A stretch of DNA of 11,517 bases, taken from positions 1 to 11,517 of the forward strand of contig DAOUTL010000031.1 in NCBI GenBank assembly GCA_030626685.1. Direction: 5' to 3'. How positions within the stretch are numbered: the stretch's first letter is position 1; each line of letters begins with the position of its first letter. Positions 5,396 through 11,517 of the stretch are shown piece by piece. Made by a program: the position numbers and the translations under genes. The notes under the pieces were generated by a model, which saw nothing but the letters and a program-made list of their open reading frames with translations, did not search any database and had not been told where the DNA came from. The stretch comes from Candidatus Bathyarchaeota archaeon. Its GTDB lineage: Archaea; Thermoproteota; Bathyarchaeia; Bathyarchaeales; Bathycorpusculaceae.

Positions 5396-5465
5396 AATCT
5401 CATGCCCTTGGGTGGGATTTTAGACCCGCTTGGAGATTTGAAATCTCCGTTTCTGCGCCTTTTTT
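5394..5465 (+). terminator. Double-hairpin terminator after the Lrp-DUF5752 pair
   Basis: Two inverted repeats lie back to back right after the stop codon. The first pairs AAAATC at 5394-5399 with GATTTT at 5417-5422, with imperfect pairing (CA.GCCC with GGGTGG) inside. The second is perfect: GGAGATTT (5432-5439) and AAATCTCC (5441-5448). A run of six T follows at 5460-5465. The layout fits transcription termination; hairpins of this kind are not required in archaea, so an RNA-processing role is an alternative. Confidence 0.5.
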
Positions 5466-5612
5466 GTTATACGTATAAACCACTGAAATGATACCTCCCT
5501 ATCGTTTTAACCTACTCATCCCCCTATTTTTTGATAAGCCAGTTTCAAGCTTGTTTTCAAAAACTCAACCTTAAAAAGGCTTAACTTACGTTAGATTCAG
5601 TCTAAAAAAGGC

Positions 5613-5849
5613 TTGAAAAAGTTGGAAAAGGTGAATGTTGGAGGATTTTGTTACTCTAGTCTTTATCAAGCAGGAATGAGTAGAGAAGAAGTTGAGAAGA
5701 AATCTGAATATTTTGTAGATGCGAGGGCAAAGTTGCATGGAGAGTGCTTTTATGGGTTGTTTTACGAGGAAAGAGAGCATAAACCACTAATAGAAGGTTC
5801 GGAAGATTATTTGAATGCTATTAAGAAACTCCTAAAATTGATGCTGTGA
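5613..5849 (+). CDS. Small hypothetical protein whose 3' end lies in a transposon end
   Basis: A 78-codon frame starting with TTG at 5613 (alternatives TTG 5622 and GTG 5631). The product has a mixed polar/aromatic composition (VGGFCYSSLYQAGMSREEVE, later FYGLFYEEREHKP) and ends in a basic helix (YLNAIKKLLKLML). No family is recognised and there is no membrane segment. Its stop codon TGA at 5847-5849 lies inside GTGAGCTAC, the terminal sequence of an IS605-type element, so the original protein may have continued further. Upstream, TTAAAAAGGCTT is present at about 5571-5582 and nearly repeated at 5603-5614; the first copy could act as TATA box. Coding status is moderately supported by length and composition. 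Confidence 0.5.
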   Translation: MKKLEKVNVGGFCYSSLYQAGMSREEVEKKSEYFVDARAKLHGECFYGLFYEEREHKPLIEGSEDYLNAIKKLLKLML

Positions 5850-5867
5850 GCTACTCCGTGGCTGAAG

Positions 5868-6035
5868 TCAGGAGCTTCCAGCGTTTGATGTGGACTTTAC
5901 GTTGCGCATCGCATGTGCAGGTTCGAAGGGTTCACAGCTTCTCCATCTCAACTCTCCCTTTAAGAGTCGGGCTATGTTGATGGCTTCATTCAAATTTCGG
6001 TTGTAGGTAAGCCCGCATTTTGGAGCGTGCGCTCC
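5868..6035 (-). pseudogene. tnpB: Decayed tnpB, last 55 codons only
   Basis: On the minus strand, 55 codons end in TGA at 5868-5870 and are preceded by an in-frame TAA at 6036-6038. The piece reads PKCGLTYNRNLNEAINIARL, then WRSCEPFEPAHAMRN, and ends NAGSS, all characteristic of the TnpB C-terminus: the second half of the zinc ribbon, the RuvC-III block and the conserved Asn-Ala-Gly-Ser tail. TnpB is an RNA-guided nuclease of IS200/IS605 elements. Intact proteins have about 370-420 residues, so nearly everything is missing. The catalytic aspartate of the usual DRDLN is Asn here (NRNLN), showing decay beyond truncation. The first CxxC of the zinc ribbon is also absent. Confidence 0.85.
6022..6035. 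repeat. Perfect short inverted repeat at the tnpB break point
   Basis: GGAGCGTGCGCTCC has 6-base arms separated by two bases (GGAGCG, TG, CGCTCC). It lies exactly where recognisable tnpB sequence stops. It could be a deletion scar, part of a terminator on the plus strand, or chance. Confidence 0.45.
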
Positions 6036-6062
6036 TTAGTTATTATTAAGAATTGGTGTTAT

Positions 6063-6069
6063 AAAAAAA
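6063..6069 (-). terminator. T-run terminator of the solute-binding protein gene
   Basis: On the minus strand, a run of seven T (CCCTCTTTTTTTATAAC) starts 11 bases after the TAA at 6080-6082. This is a typical archaeal terminator for the long gene that ends here. Confidence 0.55.
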
Positions 6070-6079
6070 GAGGGAAGTG

Positions 6080-8647
6080 TTAGCTTCTCTTTCTGGTGAC
6101 TGCCACTATTGCTATTATTATTGCTATGATGGCTATGATTATCGAGGCGTAGAGAAGCGTTGTTAAAGAGGCGATAGAACTGCGTAGGTCGGATATCTCT
6201 CTTGACACTGAGTCTGACAGAGAGCTTAAGTCATCCTTAGTAGCCATGGGCGTTAAGGCCTCACTTAAGATGCCCTCAATAGTCTTTGTTTCAACTTCTA
6301 CCGATGCCCCGATTTCCGGCAACAAGACGAAAGGCAACGATCTGTTCTCTATCAACTGATCGTACGGTATATCGATGTGTATCCCGTATGGATCGAAAGC
6401 TGGAGTAGGCGCCATGTATCCTGTGAAGTTAAGTCTATAGTAGATGGTTCCCAAGGGTGGGGTAACTAAGACATTAACGCATCCGTTTTCATCGGTTATA
6501 ACGGCACCAATGTTGGTCCAAGTCGCCTTATCTAGGCTTTGTTGTAGGAACACTAGGAAACCAGCTGCAGGCTCCTCTGTTACCGGGTTAATGAATTCTC
6601 CGCTGATTGTAACGCTTGTTCCGTAAAGGGTGCTTGCGGATACTGGAGGTGGAGGAGGTGGAGGTGTGTACCAGCCTTTCCAGTAGTGGTAGCAGTATAC
6701 GCCTGGATAGATTGGGTTGTAGTACCATCCTTGAATCCACTCTCTCTCCCAGTGTCGACCAGAAGGCTTGCAGAGTGGGAACCCTATGACTTCATCAACG
6801 TATATTCTTTGAAGCTCATAGTAGATTGCTGTTCTCTCAGCCGCGATAGTCGTTTTAACTCCGTTTTCAATCATTTCATCTACGTAATCGTTATCGATAA
6901 CCTTTGTTGGATCGCCGAATGGAACACCATTCACCGTGTAGCTTATTTGCATATGCCCAGACTGTCCATATTCAACAAGCTGGAAGCCGCTGAAGTCCCC
7001 TTCCGTGTGCATGAAAGGCATGGCAAAGTTGTGGTCGTCTGGGAAGTCAGCCAGCCAACCCAAAGTAAAGGCCGTTAACTCACCACCTACAAGCATTTTC
7101 AGGTATGCGGGCCAGTCAACCTCTTTTACCTCAATGTGGAACTTGGGGTTGAGCCCCTCAATGGCGGCCTCCGTCATTTCGCATGCTATTCTCCTTTCCA
7201 CGTTCCCCGTGTTATAGGTCATTGACAATGTGAATCCTGTTGTCCACAATGTGCCACCATAAGCTGTTTGGAGGTGAGCCTTAGCTGCATCCAAGTCCAT
7301 GTCGTAGCCTTCTTGCGCTGGGTTGTGGAATGGCAGTCCCTCAACTATGGGTGTAGCGGCCTTTACCGCCTCTCCCATGAATACTTCTTCGATGTACGTT
7401 TCGAAGTCAAAGGCATAGGTGAAGCCTTTCCTTACGTCGATATCTGAGAAGAAGTCTATTGGAATCCTGTCTTCTGCTATTTTGTAGGGATCGTCGGGGT
7501 CAAAGCCGGGGCCTAAGAGGGGACTGGTCGGTGCCACATTGTAGGTGAAGAACATGCAGGGACTGCATACTAGTAGAGGCAGGTTTGGATCGCAGCGTAC
7601 ACCAGGAGGATATTCCTCCGGCTTTTCTGGATAGTTCAACCACAACTCAGTTAAGTGAACCCTTGGAACAGCAACGAAGTCACAGTCGCCTGCGAGGAAC
7701 ATCATTTTCCTCGTGGCCCACTCAGATATGAACTTTTCTGTCACCCGTTCAACGTAGCCCTCACATCCCGGAGCCGGCCAACCACCGTAGTAATCGTCGA
7801 ATTTGGTAAGGGACCACTCTACTCCCTTATCCCAGTACTCAAACTTGTATGGACCCGCCCCCATCATCACAGTTCTGCCAGTGCCCGGCGGATAATCGTC
7901 AAGCGGTGAAATTTCGGGGTTGTTGTAGTCTACCCAGCCGTCGTAGCCAGTTACGTCAAAGCCTGGAAAGTCGCCATGGGCTACACACCAGCTCTTGCTC
8001 ATTATGCCAGCCCATGACTGGGCTAAAATGGCAAGTAGAGGTGCATACGGCATGACTAGGTTAAACCAAACGTGGGTGCCGTCGCTTTCTACAGCATGGT
8101 CTATCATCTTACCATACTTAATGGCGTCGTCGCCCGTTTTTCCACGGGTGCTGTATACGCCAAGTGTTGGTTCTAGGATCATCCATGTGGGACCGCCAGA
8201 TCTGCATTGCACCATCCACCTTTCAAAGGTGTATTCTACGTCTGCGGGTGTAACTACGCTACCGTCGTGGAATTTGACGCCTTCTCTTATCGTAAAGGTG
8301 ACTCTTTGTACCCACGTAAGACCTGTATCTGGATCTGTCTCATCAATATCTTCAAAGATCCACTCTGTAGCGATAGCTGGAACGAATTCACCTGTTAATC
8401 CCTGTTCCGCACGGGGTAGACTTCTGTCAACGGCAAAGTTTATTAAAGGTTCATAGACATGCATGCACAGTTCTGCGCTTGCTGTATCATACAACCAGGC
8501 GGGATCAACGGTTTCGGGCTCGCCTATGGTTGCTATAATGATGTGGTCTGGATTAGGTATGCCTTGACCTAACGTTACTGGAAGAGATGTGAAAATCAGC
8601 AGAGTCAGCAGCATAAATCCAAGTACAGTTACTCTTTTCAATTTCAT
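6080..8647 (-). CDS. Membrane-anchored family 5 peptide-type solute-binding protein
   Basis: The extracellular substrate receptor of an ABC importer, 855 residues from the ATG at 8647. Residues 1-28 are a signal peptide (MKLKRVTVLGFMLLTLLIF). An SBP family 5 domain spans about 30-650, with the usual opening (IGEPETVDPAWLYDTASAEL), FHDGSVVTPADVEYTFERW, and a C-terminal PLCKPSGRHWEREW block. A run of seven prolines (about 662-668) leads to an Ig-like beta domain (to about 770), then a coiled coil (about 786-830), a transmembrane helix (LLYASIIIAIIAIIIAIVAV) and RKRS. Anchoring by a C-terminal helix is known for archaeal peptide-class receptors. The ATG at 8647 is chosen over 8719 because AGGAGA and a TATA box are correctly placed for it. 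Its sequence is visibly G+C richer than its neighbours. It diverges from the permease operon. Peptides are the likely ligand, but sugars are possible. Confidence 0.93.
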   Translation of the reverse strand: MKLKRVTVLGFMLLTLLIFTSLPVTLGQGIPNPDHIIIATIGEPETVDPAWLYDTASAELCMHVYEPLINFAVDRSLPRAEQGLTGEFVPAIATEWIFEDIDETDPDTGLTWVQRVTFTIREGVKFHDGSVVTPADVEYTFERWMVQCRSGGPTWMILEPTLGVYSTRGKTGDDAIKYGKMIDHAVESDGTHVWFNLVMPYAPLLAILAQSWAGIMSKSWCVAHGDFPGFDVTGYDGWVDYNNPEISPLDDYPPGTGRTVMMGAGPYKFEYWDKGVEWSLTKFDDYYGGWPAPGCEGYVERVTEKFISEWATRKMMFLAGDCDFVAVPRVHLTELWLNYPEKPEEYPPGVRCDPNLPLLVCSPCMFFTYNVAPTSPLLGPGFDPDDPYKIAEDRIPIDFFSDIDVRKGFTYAFDFETYIEEVFMGEAVKAATPIVEGLPFHNPAQEGYDMDLDAAKAHLQTAYGGTLWTTGFTLSMTYNTGNVERRIACEMTEAAIEGLNPKFHIEVKEVDWPAYLKMLVGGELTAFTLGWLADFPDDHNFAMPFMHTEGDFSGFQLVEYGQSGHMQISYTVNGVPFGDPTKVIDNDYVDEMIENGVKTTIAAERTAIYYELQRIYVDEVIGFPLCKPSGRHWEREWIQGWYYNPIYPGVYCYHYWKGWYTPPPPPPPVSASTLYGTSVTISGEFINPVTEEPAAGFLVFLQQSLDKATWTNIGAVITDENGCVNVLVTPPLGTIYYRLNFTGYMAPTPAFDPYGIHIDIPYDQLIENRSLPFVLLPEIGASVEVETKTIEGILSEALTPMATKDDLSSLSDSVSREISDLRSSIASLTTLLYASIIIAIIAIIIAIVAVTRKRS

Positions 8648-8684
8648 CTTTCTCCTATTCTGTTCTTTAAAAAGTTCACGACGC

Positions 8685-8699
8685 AAATATATATGTTTT
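8685..8699 (-). promoter_or_regulatory. TATA box of the solute-binding protein gene
   Basis: The minus strand reads AAAACATATATATTT, centred about 44 bases ahead of the ATG at 8647. Transcription would start near 8664, giving a leader of about 17 bases that contains AGGAGA. This excludes the longer frame starting at 8719 from that transcript. Confidence 0.6.
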
Positions 8700-8795
8700 G
8701 TGGAAGTTTTTTCCATCATGCTTTTAGCATCTTAAATGTTTTCGACGATGGTTATTTTCCTTCAGAATCCTATTCAGTTTGAGAACTCACTTAAA

Positions 8796-8840
8796 CAGTT
8801 AAGCTTATTAGTTCTACATTTTCAAGTATTTAAAAAACCA
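8796..8840 (+). promoter_or_regulatory. Promoter region of the permease operon
   Basis: Two TATA-like elements are available: CAGTTAAGCTTATTAG at about 8796-8811 and GTATTTAAAAAACC at about 8826-8839. The first would give a leader of some 20 bases carrying GAGGGATCA; the second would give a nearly leaderless transcript. I prefer the first because it uses the ribosome site. Confidence 0.4.
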
Positions 8841-8853
8841 AGAGGGATCATTA

Positions 8854-9891
8854 ATGGGGATGCGCACATACATCATTAGAAGGCTTTTGTTGTTAATACC
8901 GACGATAATAGGTGTTACACTGCTTATTTTTGCAGTTATGCAAGTGCTCTCGCCTGAACAGAGGGCTGCACTATACATAACAAGTGAAAAAGAGGCAGGG
9001 TCTATGGAAGAGATCATCGAAAAATATGGCCTACGAGAACCTGTCTATGTCCAATATTTCGTTTGGATTAGTCAAATTCTGCGAGGCAACCTAGGCTGGA
9101 ACCAAAAATCTCCAAGAGGCCCAGTATTGCAGAATATCCTTAACAGAGCTCCTGCCACTATTGAACTTACTATTTTCACAGCTCCAGTTATCATCTTTAC
9201 GGGTATATTTTTAGGCGTAGCAGCCGCGGTACATCGAGATAAACTTATCGATCATATAACTAGGATCACCTCAATCATCGGTTGGTCTTTTCCATCCTTT
9301 TGGCTGGGTATACTATTACTTGCAATATTTTATGCTGCTTTGGGATGGGTTGGCCCAGGAAGACTGTGTACTGAAGCTGCTGTCTTCGTTCGCACCCCTC
9401 AATTCACGAGTTACACCGGAATCTATATGATTGATGGTTTACTTAACGGACAGCCTTGGATAACTTTAGACGCGTTGAAACACCTAATACTACCTGTCAT
9501 AAGCTTGACTGTGCAATCAGTAGCTCTTATAGTAAGAGTTATGAGGTCGAGTATGCTGGAGGCACTTACCAAAGGCTACGTAGTTTCAGCTAGGGCGAAG
9601 GGGCTAGGTCAAAGAGAGGTCATTAACAAGCATGTAAGAAGGAACGCTCTTATTCCCGTGGTCACTCTTTCTGGAATGTTGTGTGCAGGTCTGTTAACCG
9701 GGGTTGTGATAACAGAGACCATCTTTAATATCCCTGGTTTAGGACAATATGCAGCTCACATGGCCTTGCCACCTCCGGACCTTGCTGGAGTACTCGGTTT
9801 CACTCTCTTCACAGGAGTACTCTTCGTAATTGTGAATTTAATAGTGGATATTGCATACGGATACATAGATCCACGAATAAGGTTGGACTGA
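8854..9891 (+). CDS. dppB: Peptide-type ABC transporter permease (DppB/OppB family)
   Basis: One of the two channel subunits of the importer, 345 residues with about six transmembrane helices. The N-terminus RRLLLLIPTIIGVTLLIFAV is the standard first helix, followed by the family block IIEKYGLREPVYVQYFVW and RGNLGWN. The cytoplasmic EAA loop, which docks the ATPase, reads SARAKGLGQREVINKHVRRN. The C-terminal YGYIDPRIRLD is typical of DppB. GAGGGATCA lies 4 bases before the ATG at 8854; an ATG at 8860 (MRTYIIRR) is closer to the usual family start. It leads a tight operon: dppC begins 4 bases after its stop. Confidence 0.95.
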   Translation: MGMRTYIIRRLLLLIPTIIGVTLLIFAVMQVLSPEQRAALYITSEKEAGSMEEIIEKYGLREPVYVQYFVWISQILRGNLGWNQKSPRGPVLQNILNRAPATIELTIFTAPVIIFTGIFLGVAAAVHRDKLIDHITRITSIIGWSFPSFWLGILLLAIFYAALGWVGPGRLCTEAAVFVRTPQFTSYTGIYMIDGLLNGQPWITLDALKHLILPVISLTVQSVALIVRVMRSSMLEALTKGYVVSARAKGLGQREVINKHVRRNALIPVVTLSGMLCAGLLTGVVITETIFNIPGLGQYAAHMALPPPDLAGVLGFTLFTGVLFVIVNLIVDIAYGYIDPRIRLD

Positions 9892-9894
9892 AAG

Positions 9895-10830
9895 ATGAAG
9901 ATGAAGTCTCGACCAGAAATAACTAAAACAGAATCGCCTACAATAAAGGAATTGAAATTCATTATCAGTAGAATAAAGAAAAGCCCGCTTTCAATCATAG
10001 GCGTTGCAATAATTGCTTTCTTCACCGCTATCGCGCTGTTAGCCCCGATACTTGCGCCTGTTCCGGAAGGTCATATGGACCCTTATAGGATACCAAAGAC
10101 CGGATGGTCTTCCGAACCTCAAGCTCCAAGTCCAGAGCACCTGCTCGGCACAGCACAATGGCAATTCGACATTTTTTATGGGTGTATTTGGGGAACTCGA
10201 ACAGCTTTTCGTGTAGGGATCATAGTAGTATTAGGCAACTTGTTAATTGGCCTTGCAATGGGAACCTTTGGCGGCTACTACGGCGGACTTATCGATGAAT
10301 TGCTAATGCGTGTAACCGACATTATTTGGGCCTTCCCCAGCTTACTCCTTTGCATGGCATTCGTCTCCGTTATGGGACCTAGTCTGGATAGCATCATGCT
10401 AGCATTGATCCTTGTTGGTTGGCCAACGTACGCCAGAGTTATTCGAAGTGAAATATTAAGAGTTAAGCTGGAGGATTACGTGGAGGCGGCAAAGGCTGTT
10501 GGATGCTCCGATTTCCGAGTGATAACCAGACACATTCTAATCAACTCTATTTATCCAATAGTGATAATGGCTTCTCTGGACATAGGTGCGATCGTCTTGA
10601 CCGCGGCGGTACTGAGCTTCCTTGGGCTAGGTCCTCCCATAGGTTACGCTGATTGGGGGCAAATGATAAGCCTCTCAAGAGGTTTTATATTTAAGAACGC
10701 ACAGGATCCATTAGGATACTGGTTCACATGGACGTATCCGGGCATATTTATATTCACCTTTGTCCTAGGATGGAACCTACTTGGCGATGCATTTAGAGAC
10801 ATCTTGGACCCAACGTTAAGGAGAAGATAA
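9895..10830 (+). CDS. dppC: Peptide-type ABC transporter permease (DppC/OppC family)
   Basis: The partner channel subunit, 311 residues. After a polar N-terminus of about 30 residues come the first helix (SIIGVAIIAFFTAIALLAPILAP), the family region HLLGTAQWQFDIFYGCIWGT with GTRTAFRVG, the helix-loop FGGYYGGLIDELLMRVTDI, and the EAA loop VEAAKAVGCSDFRVITRHIL. The C-terminal LGWNLLGDAFRDILDPTLRRR is the hallmark DppC ending. Family proteins usually have GTDxxGRDxxSR where this one has GTAQWQFDIFYGCIWGTR, so the motif is relaxed. Three bases separate it from dppB and one base from the ATPase gene, indicating coupled translation. Confidence 0.95.
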   Translation: MKMKSRPEITKTESPTIKELKFIISRIKKSPLSIIGVAIIAFFTAIALLAPILAPVPEGHMDPYRIPKTGWSSEPQAPSPEHLLGTAQWQFDIFYGCIWGTRTAFRVGIIVVLGNLLIGLAMGTFGGYYGGLIDELLMRVTDIIWAFPSLLLCMAFVSVMGPSLDSIMLALILVGWPTYARVIRSEILRVKLEDYVEAAKAVGCSDFRVITRHILINSIYPIVIMASLDIGAIVLTAAVLSFLGLGPPIGYADWGQMISLSRGFIFKNAQDPLGYWFTWTYPGIFIFTFVLGWNLLGDAFRDILDPTLRRR

Positions 10831-10831
10831 A

Positions 10832-11517
10832 ATGGAAAAAACCATGGAAAGTAGAGACCTTTTGAACGTTAAGGATTTGGTTGTGAATTTCTATACGTAT
10901 GAGGGGGTAGTTGAAGCTATAGATGGTGTTAACTTGTTTTTAAAAGAAGGAGAAACATTAGGACTTGTCGGTGAAACAGGTTGCGGAAAATCTGTAACAA
11001 GCCTTTCAATCCTAGTTTTGATCCCACCGCCCGGAAGAATTGAAAAGGGAAAAATCTTGCTAAAAACGGGAGACAAAACAGTCGACCTCTTAAAGCAAAA
11101 CGAAAGTAAATTAATGAATGTTAGAGGAAAAGACATTTCTATGGTTTTCCAAGATCCTAGAGGAGCCCTAAACCCGGTATATACTGTTGAACAACAAGTT
11201 GGAGAGGCCTTATTGCTGCATAAAAGAGAGGAAATGTGCAAGAGAGTGCTCCAGAAGCTCGAAGAAGACGTTTCAAAAGCAAGCTCATTTAGAAGGTTCA
11301 TATACGACACTGAAAAATGGATATACAAGAAATTGATGAATAACCCCAAGTCATTATCGTTAAGGGTTCTTTCGAAAATCCCGGTAGCAAATAGGTATCA
11401 GGGTAGACTTAGGAATGAGGTTAGAAAAGAAGTTATAGAGCTCCTAAGGATAATGAAGATAGCTGACCCGGAAAGGGTTGTAGACATGTATCCGCATGAG
11501 TTGAGCGGCGGCATGGC
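10832..11517 (+). CDS. dppD: Peptide-type ABC transporter ATPase (DppD/OppD family), 3' end outside window
   Basis: The nucleotide-binding subunit that powers the importer; 228 codons are visible. Walker A is GETGCGKS (residues 47-54), the Q-loop is MVFQDPRGALNPVYTVEQQV (Gln107), and the signature LSGGM begins at residue 224 just before the window ends. Walker B and the C-terminal oligopeptide domain lie outside. Between the Q-loop region and the signature there is a long extra segment, about residues 131-197 (including KASSFRRFIYDTEKWIYKKL), before the normal helix VIELLRIMKIADPERVVDMYPHE. Usual family members have roughly 60 residues fewer here. AAGGAG lies 8 bases before the ATG at 10832; a second ATG at 10844 is possible. 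A single base separates it from dppC. Confidence 0.93.
   Translation, partial: MEKTMESRDLLNVKDLVVNFYTYEGVVEAIDGVNLFLKEGETLGLVGETGCGKSVTSLSILVLIPPPGRIEKGKILLKTGDKTVDLLKQNESKLMNVRGKDISMVFQDPRGALNPVYTVEQQVGEALLLHKREEMCKRVLQKLEEDVSKASSFRRFIYDTEKWIYKKLMNNPKSLSLRVLSKIPVANRYQGRLRNEVRKEVIELLRIMKIADPERVVDMYPHELSGGM

Larger units (their letters stand above)
5846..6035 (-). mobile_element. Right-end remnant of an IS200/IS605-type (TnpB) element
   Basis: Read on the minus strand, the segment runs from the end of a tnpB gene into a terminal sequence of the form AAGCTCCTGACTTCAGCC, then CACGGAGTAGCTCAC. This resembles the conserved right ends of archaeal TnpB elements, where CTCCCGACTTCAGTCGGGGAG forms the terminal hairpin. 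Here only the outer CTCC/GGAG pairs and a small TGA/TCA core survive. The element lacks its left end, any tnpA and most of tnpB. It lies between the small gene at 5613 and the tail of the solute-binding protein gene. Confidence 0.75.

Noticed and set aside
5431..5449. tRNA T-arm-like hairpin GGAGA-TTTGAAA-TCTCC
   Set aside because: The loop lacks the usual C56. No acceptor stem pairs with the downstream GTTTCTG, and no anticodon arm of normal shape precedes it.
5400..5490. 29-codon minus-strand frame with GGGAGG upstream
   Set aside because: It is explained by the hairpins on that stretch, starts only with GTG, and shows no protein-like pattern beyond a short open frame.
6686..8456. Several plus-strand open frames of 60-150 codons inside the receptor gene
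   Set aside because: They lie opposite a long, clearly conserved solute-binding protein and have compositions typical of antisense shadows.
8648..8719. 24-residue N-terminal extension of the solute-binding protein
   Set aside because: It would put a charged segment before the signal peptide, and the promoter predicted at 8685-8699 lies inside it.
10891..11349. 152-codon minus-strand open frame
   Set aside because: It lies antisense to the ATPase gene, whose Walker A, Q-loop and signature motifs are all in the plus-strand frame.

Overview
The window reads as archaeal chromosome, most likely from an uncultured mesophilic or moderately thermophilic TACK-type lineage such as Bathyarchaeia. The lineage is an inference. 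It rests on TATA boxes about 25 bases ahead of expected transcript starts, GGAGGTGA-like ribosome sites, several GTG/TTG starts, an Lrp-type regulator, DUF1893, DUF2148 and DUF5752 proteins, and a solute-binding protein held by a C-terminal membrane helix. No rRNA, tRNA or CRISPR array was found. Base composition is A+T rich apart from the solute-binding protein gene.

Bases 1-1922 hold a plus-strand series: the end of an unrecognised gene, a DUF1893 protein, a thioredoxin with a charged N-terminal extension, a 46-residue single-helix membrane protein 5 bases behind it, and a DUF2148 iron-sulfur protein with its own promoter. Bases 2022-2712 (minus) hold a toxin-antitoxin pair, a ribbon-helix-helix antitoxin overlapping a PIN-domain toxin. 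Bases 2713-3096 have no convincing gene, but contain two very short reading frames, one of which looks like a gene remnant.

Bases 3097-4253 (minus) carry two unrecognised proteins, one a coiled-coil protein with a conserved-looking C-terminal domain. A divergent promoter region (4254-4514) with four AAATTT cores leads to a translationally coupled pair: an Lrp/AsnC regulator and a DUF5752 protein, closed by two hairpins and a T-run. A small hypothetical gene (5613-5849) then runs directly into the decayed right end of an IS200/IS605-type element. That element retains the last 55 codons of tnpB on the minus strand, with the RuvC-III aspartate replaced by Asn.

Bases 6080-11517 form a peptide-type ABC importer locus. 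A large membrane-anchored family 5 solute-binding protein on the minus strand diverges from a plus-strand operon of two permeases and an ATPase cut by the window end. The ATPase has a long extra segment between its Q-loop and signature motif. Together these would bind peptide-like substrates outside the membrane, pass them through the DppB/DppC channel and power uptake by ATP hydrolysis.

I see no clear new multi-gene system. The best leads are the TnpB remnant that ends a neighbouring gene, the unusual ATPase insertion, the thioredoxin/mini-membrane-protein pair, the Lrp-DUF5752 pair with its repeated upstream sites, and the multi-domain solute-binding protein.
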